Assembly (NCBI GenBank): GCA_002341315.1
Contig: DDNV01000085.1
Coordinates: 4,116-11,075 of the forward strand
Source: Cellvibrionales bacterium UBA2511
Lineage (GTDB): Bacteria; Pseudomonadota; Gammaproteobacteria; Pseudomonadales; Porticoccaceae
Reading direction: 5' to 3'
Length of the DNA stretch: 6,960 nt
Shown piece by piece: positions 5,735-6,960 of the stretch. The position numbers were made by a program, and so were the translations under genes. How positions within the stretch are numbered: the first letter of the stretch is position 1; each line of letters starts with the position of its first letter. The notes under the pieces were generated by a model. That model saw nothing but the letters and a program-made list of their open reading frames with translations. It searched no databases and was not told the origin of the DNA.

Positions 5735-6534
5735 TGCAGGGCTCCTATCTGGTTGCTGAGATGGACAAAGTCCACCACGCTGAGATTTTGAGGGCGAAGT
5801 GATATATCAATATCAAGTTGTTCAAGCTGGGTGGTATCAAGCATATATTTCAGTGTGTTGCGCATAGTTTTCCGCCGTTGCTGGAAACTGGCACTCACCA
5901 GTCTGGTCAGTAATTCCAGGTCGTTCGCGGGGTGGGGTGGCTGGCTGTACGGTAGCAGTCGAACAATAGCGGACTCTACTTTGGGCGCTGGCCTGAATGC
6001 TGTGGACGGAACGCTAAATAATGGCTGTACGCTACTGTAATACTGCACCATCACGCTCAGCCTGCCATAGTTTTTGTCGCCGGGTGAGGCCGCCAATCGG
6101 TCCACCACTTCTTTTTGCAGCATGAAGTGCATATCTTGGATCTGCGGGCTGAAACCCAATAGGTGAAAAATTAGTGGTGTTGAGATGTTGTACGGCAGAT
6201 TGCCAATAATGCGCATTGCCCGACCCGCCTGATAGAACTGGCTGAAATCGATTTTCAGTGCGTCACCCTGATGAATCTGAAAATCCGGGTAGCCGGCGAG
6301 TTTTTCTGTGAGTAGCGGGATAAGATCGCGGTCCAGCTCCACCACTTTCAGGGAGGGGCATTTGGCCAGTATGGGCTCGGTGATGGCCCCATGGCCGGGT
6401 CCAATTTCGATGATGTTCTGTTCTGGTTTTGGTGCAATGGCAGCGATAATTTTGTCGATCACATGGTGGTCGACCAGAAAGTTCTGGCCAAATCTTTTGC
6501 GGGCCCTGTGTTGGTGCGAATCATCCCGGTTCAT
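5731..6534 (-). CDS. rsmA: 16S rRNA (adenine1518-N6/adenine1519-N6)-dimethyltransferase
   Basis: RsmA (KsgA) dimethylates two adjacent adenosines in the 3'-terminal hairpin of 16S rRNA, using S-adenosylmethionine, late in 30S assembly. Its loss gives kasugamycin resistance in E. coli. The protein has 267 residues. Visible motifs are [10 protein letters not shown] (11-20), the SAM-binding loop EIGPGHGA (43-50), the acidic VELDRD (65-70) with Glu66, GDAL (90-93) with Asp91, the catalytic NLPYNIS (112-118), and the rRNA-binding [10 protein letters not shown] (217-226). The ATG at 6532-6534 overlaps the pdxA stop as ATGA. The only purine-rich candidate is AAGG, 13 bases upstream, so translation probably depends on coupling to pdxA. 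The N-terminus aligns well with E. coli KsgA, which supports this start. Confidence 0.97.
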   Translation of the reverse strand: MNRDDSHQHRARKRFGQNFLVDHHVIDKIIAAIAPKPEQNIIEIGPGHGAITEPILAKCPSLKVVELDRDLIPLLTEKLAGYPDFQIHQGDALKIDFSQFYQAGRAMRIIGNLPYNISTPLIFHLLGFSPQIQDMHFMLQKEVVDRLAASPGDKNYGRLSVMVQYYSSVQPLFSVPSTAFRPAPKVESAIVRLLPYSQPPHPANDLELLTRLVSASFQQRRKTMRNTLKYMLDTTQLEQLDIDISLRPQNLSVVDFVHLSNQIGALQ

Positions 6535-6960
6535 GGATAGACATTTGCCTTTGCCATACAGGTGGCTGTGGTGATGGCCGCGATCAGGCTGCCTGTGCTG
6601 GCAAGCCCCGTTCCTGCCAGATCCAGTGCAGTGCCATGGTCAACTGACGTACGGATAATGGGTAGGCCTAGCGTAATATTGACGGCTTTACCAAAGCCTA
6701 TGTATTTGAGTACTGGCAACCCCTGGTCATGATACATGGCCAATACCGCATCACATCGCTTCAGATACTTTGGCGTGAACAGCGTGTCTGCTGGCAGGGG
6801 ACCCTCAATGTGCATCCCCAGACCGCGCAGCTGCGCCACTACGGGTTCTATCACCTGAATTTCCTCCATGCCTAGATGGCCGTTCTCGCCTGCGTGGGGA
6901 TTGAGCCCACACACCAATATCCTTGGCGTCTGCAGACCGAATTTCCGCTGTAAATCCGAC
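6531..6960 (-). CDS. pdxA: 4-hydroxythreonine-4-phosphate dehydrogenase, C-terminal part (5' end outside window)
   Basis: PdxA oxidises 4-phosphohydroxy-L-threonine with NAD(P) in the DXP-dependent pathway to pyridoxal 5'-phosphate. The last 142 residues are visible; the frame stays open to the window edge. Motifs are [15 protein letters not shown], with a metal-binding His equivalent to E. coli His211; GPLPADTLF; the [11 protein letters not shown] segment; and [21 protein letters not shown], whose His is equivalent to E. coli His266. The third metal ligand (E. coli His166) lies upstream of the window. A TTG at 6915-6917 is internal to the conserved domain and is not a start. The stop TGA (6531-6533) overlaps the rsmA ATG. 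The usual upstream neighbour, surA, would lie beyond the right edge. Confidence 0.96.
   Translation of the reverse strand, partial: SDLQRKFGLQTPRILVCGLNPHAGENGHLGMEEIQVIEPVVAQLRGLGMHIEGPLPADTLFTPKYLKRCDAVLAMYHDQGLPVLKYIGFGKAVNITLGLPIIRTSVDHGTALDLAGTGLASTGSLIAAITTATCMAKANVYP

Noticed and set aside
5369..5791. Open frame of 140 codons on the + strand opposite apaG
   Set aside because: The - strand encodes a full-length ApaG with conserved motifs and a good ribosome binding site.

Overview
The window is ordinary chromosomal DNA from a gammaproteobacterium. The evidence is the gene order pdxA-rsmA-apaG-apaH with overlapping ends, an Escherichia-type GalE, and the C-terminus of ribosomal protein L17. 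Base composition looks close to half G+C by eye. I cannot name the genus. I see no rRNA, tRNA, CRISPR array, insertion sequence or phage gene.

Layout. (1) Positions 1-152, + strand: the end of rplQ (L17), the last gene of the alpha ribosomal operon, followed by a clear intrinsic terminator at 178-206. (2) Positions 296-1333, + strand: galE, with its own candidate promoter and a good ribosome binding site. (3) Positions 1359-2807, - strand and convergent with galE: an orphan membrane-anchored PAS/HisKA sensor protein. Its ATP-binding domain lacks several residues normally needed to bind ATP. (4) Positions 2808-3140: a 333-bp stretch with no convincing gene. (5) Positions 3141-4463, - strand: an AtoE-type short-chain fatty acid transporter. 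(6) Positions 4566-6960, - strand: apaH, apaG, rsmA and the 3' part of pdxA, which runs off the right edge. Each junction in this cluster is a 4-nt stop/start overlap. The apaH start is TTG.

How the genes work together. The pdxA-rsmA-apaG-apaH cluster is a housekeeping operon (vitamin B6 synthesis, 16S rRNA dimethylation, a small protein of unclear role, and Ap4A hydrolysis), translationally coupled from end to end. GalE supplies UDP-galactose and, judging from its gate residue, perhaps also UDP-GalNAc for surface glycans. The AtoE-type transporter and the PAS sensor protein lie in tandem. This recalls the E. coli ato system, where the PAS kinase AtoS controls atoE, but no response regulator or ato catabolic gene is present here, so any link is speculative.

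The most interesting item is the sensor protein. It keeps the phosphoacceptor His and a perfect F-box, but it has substitutions at the N-box Asn, the G1-box Asp and the G2-box glycines. That suggests a pseudo-histidine-kinase or an atypical member of the family. I found no wholly new multi-gene system.
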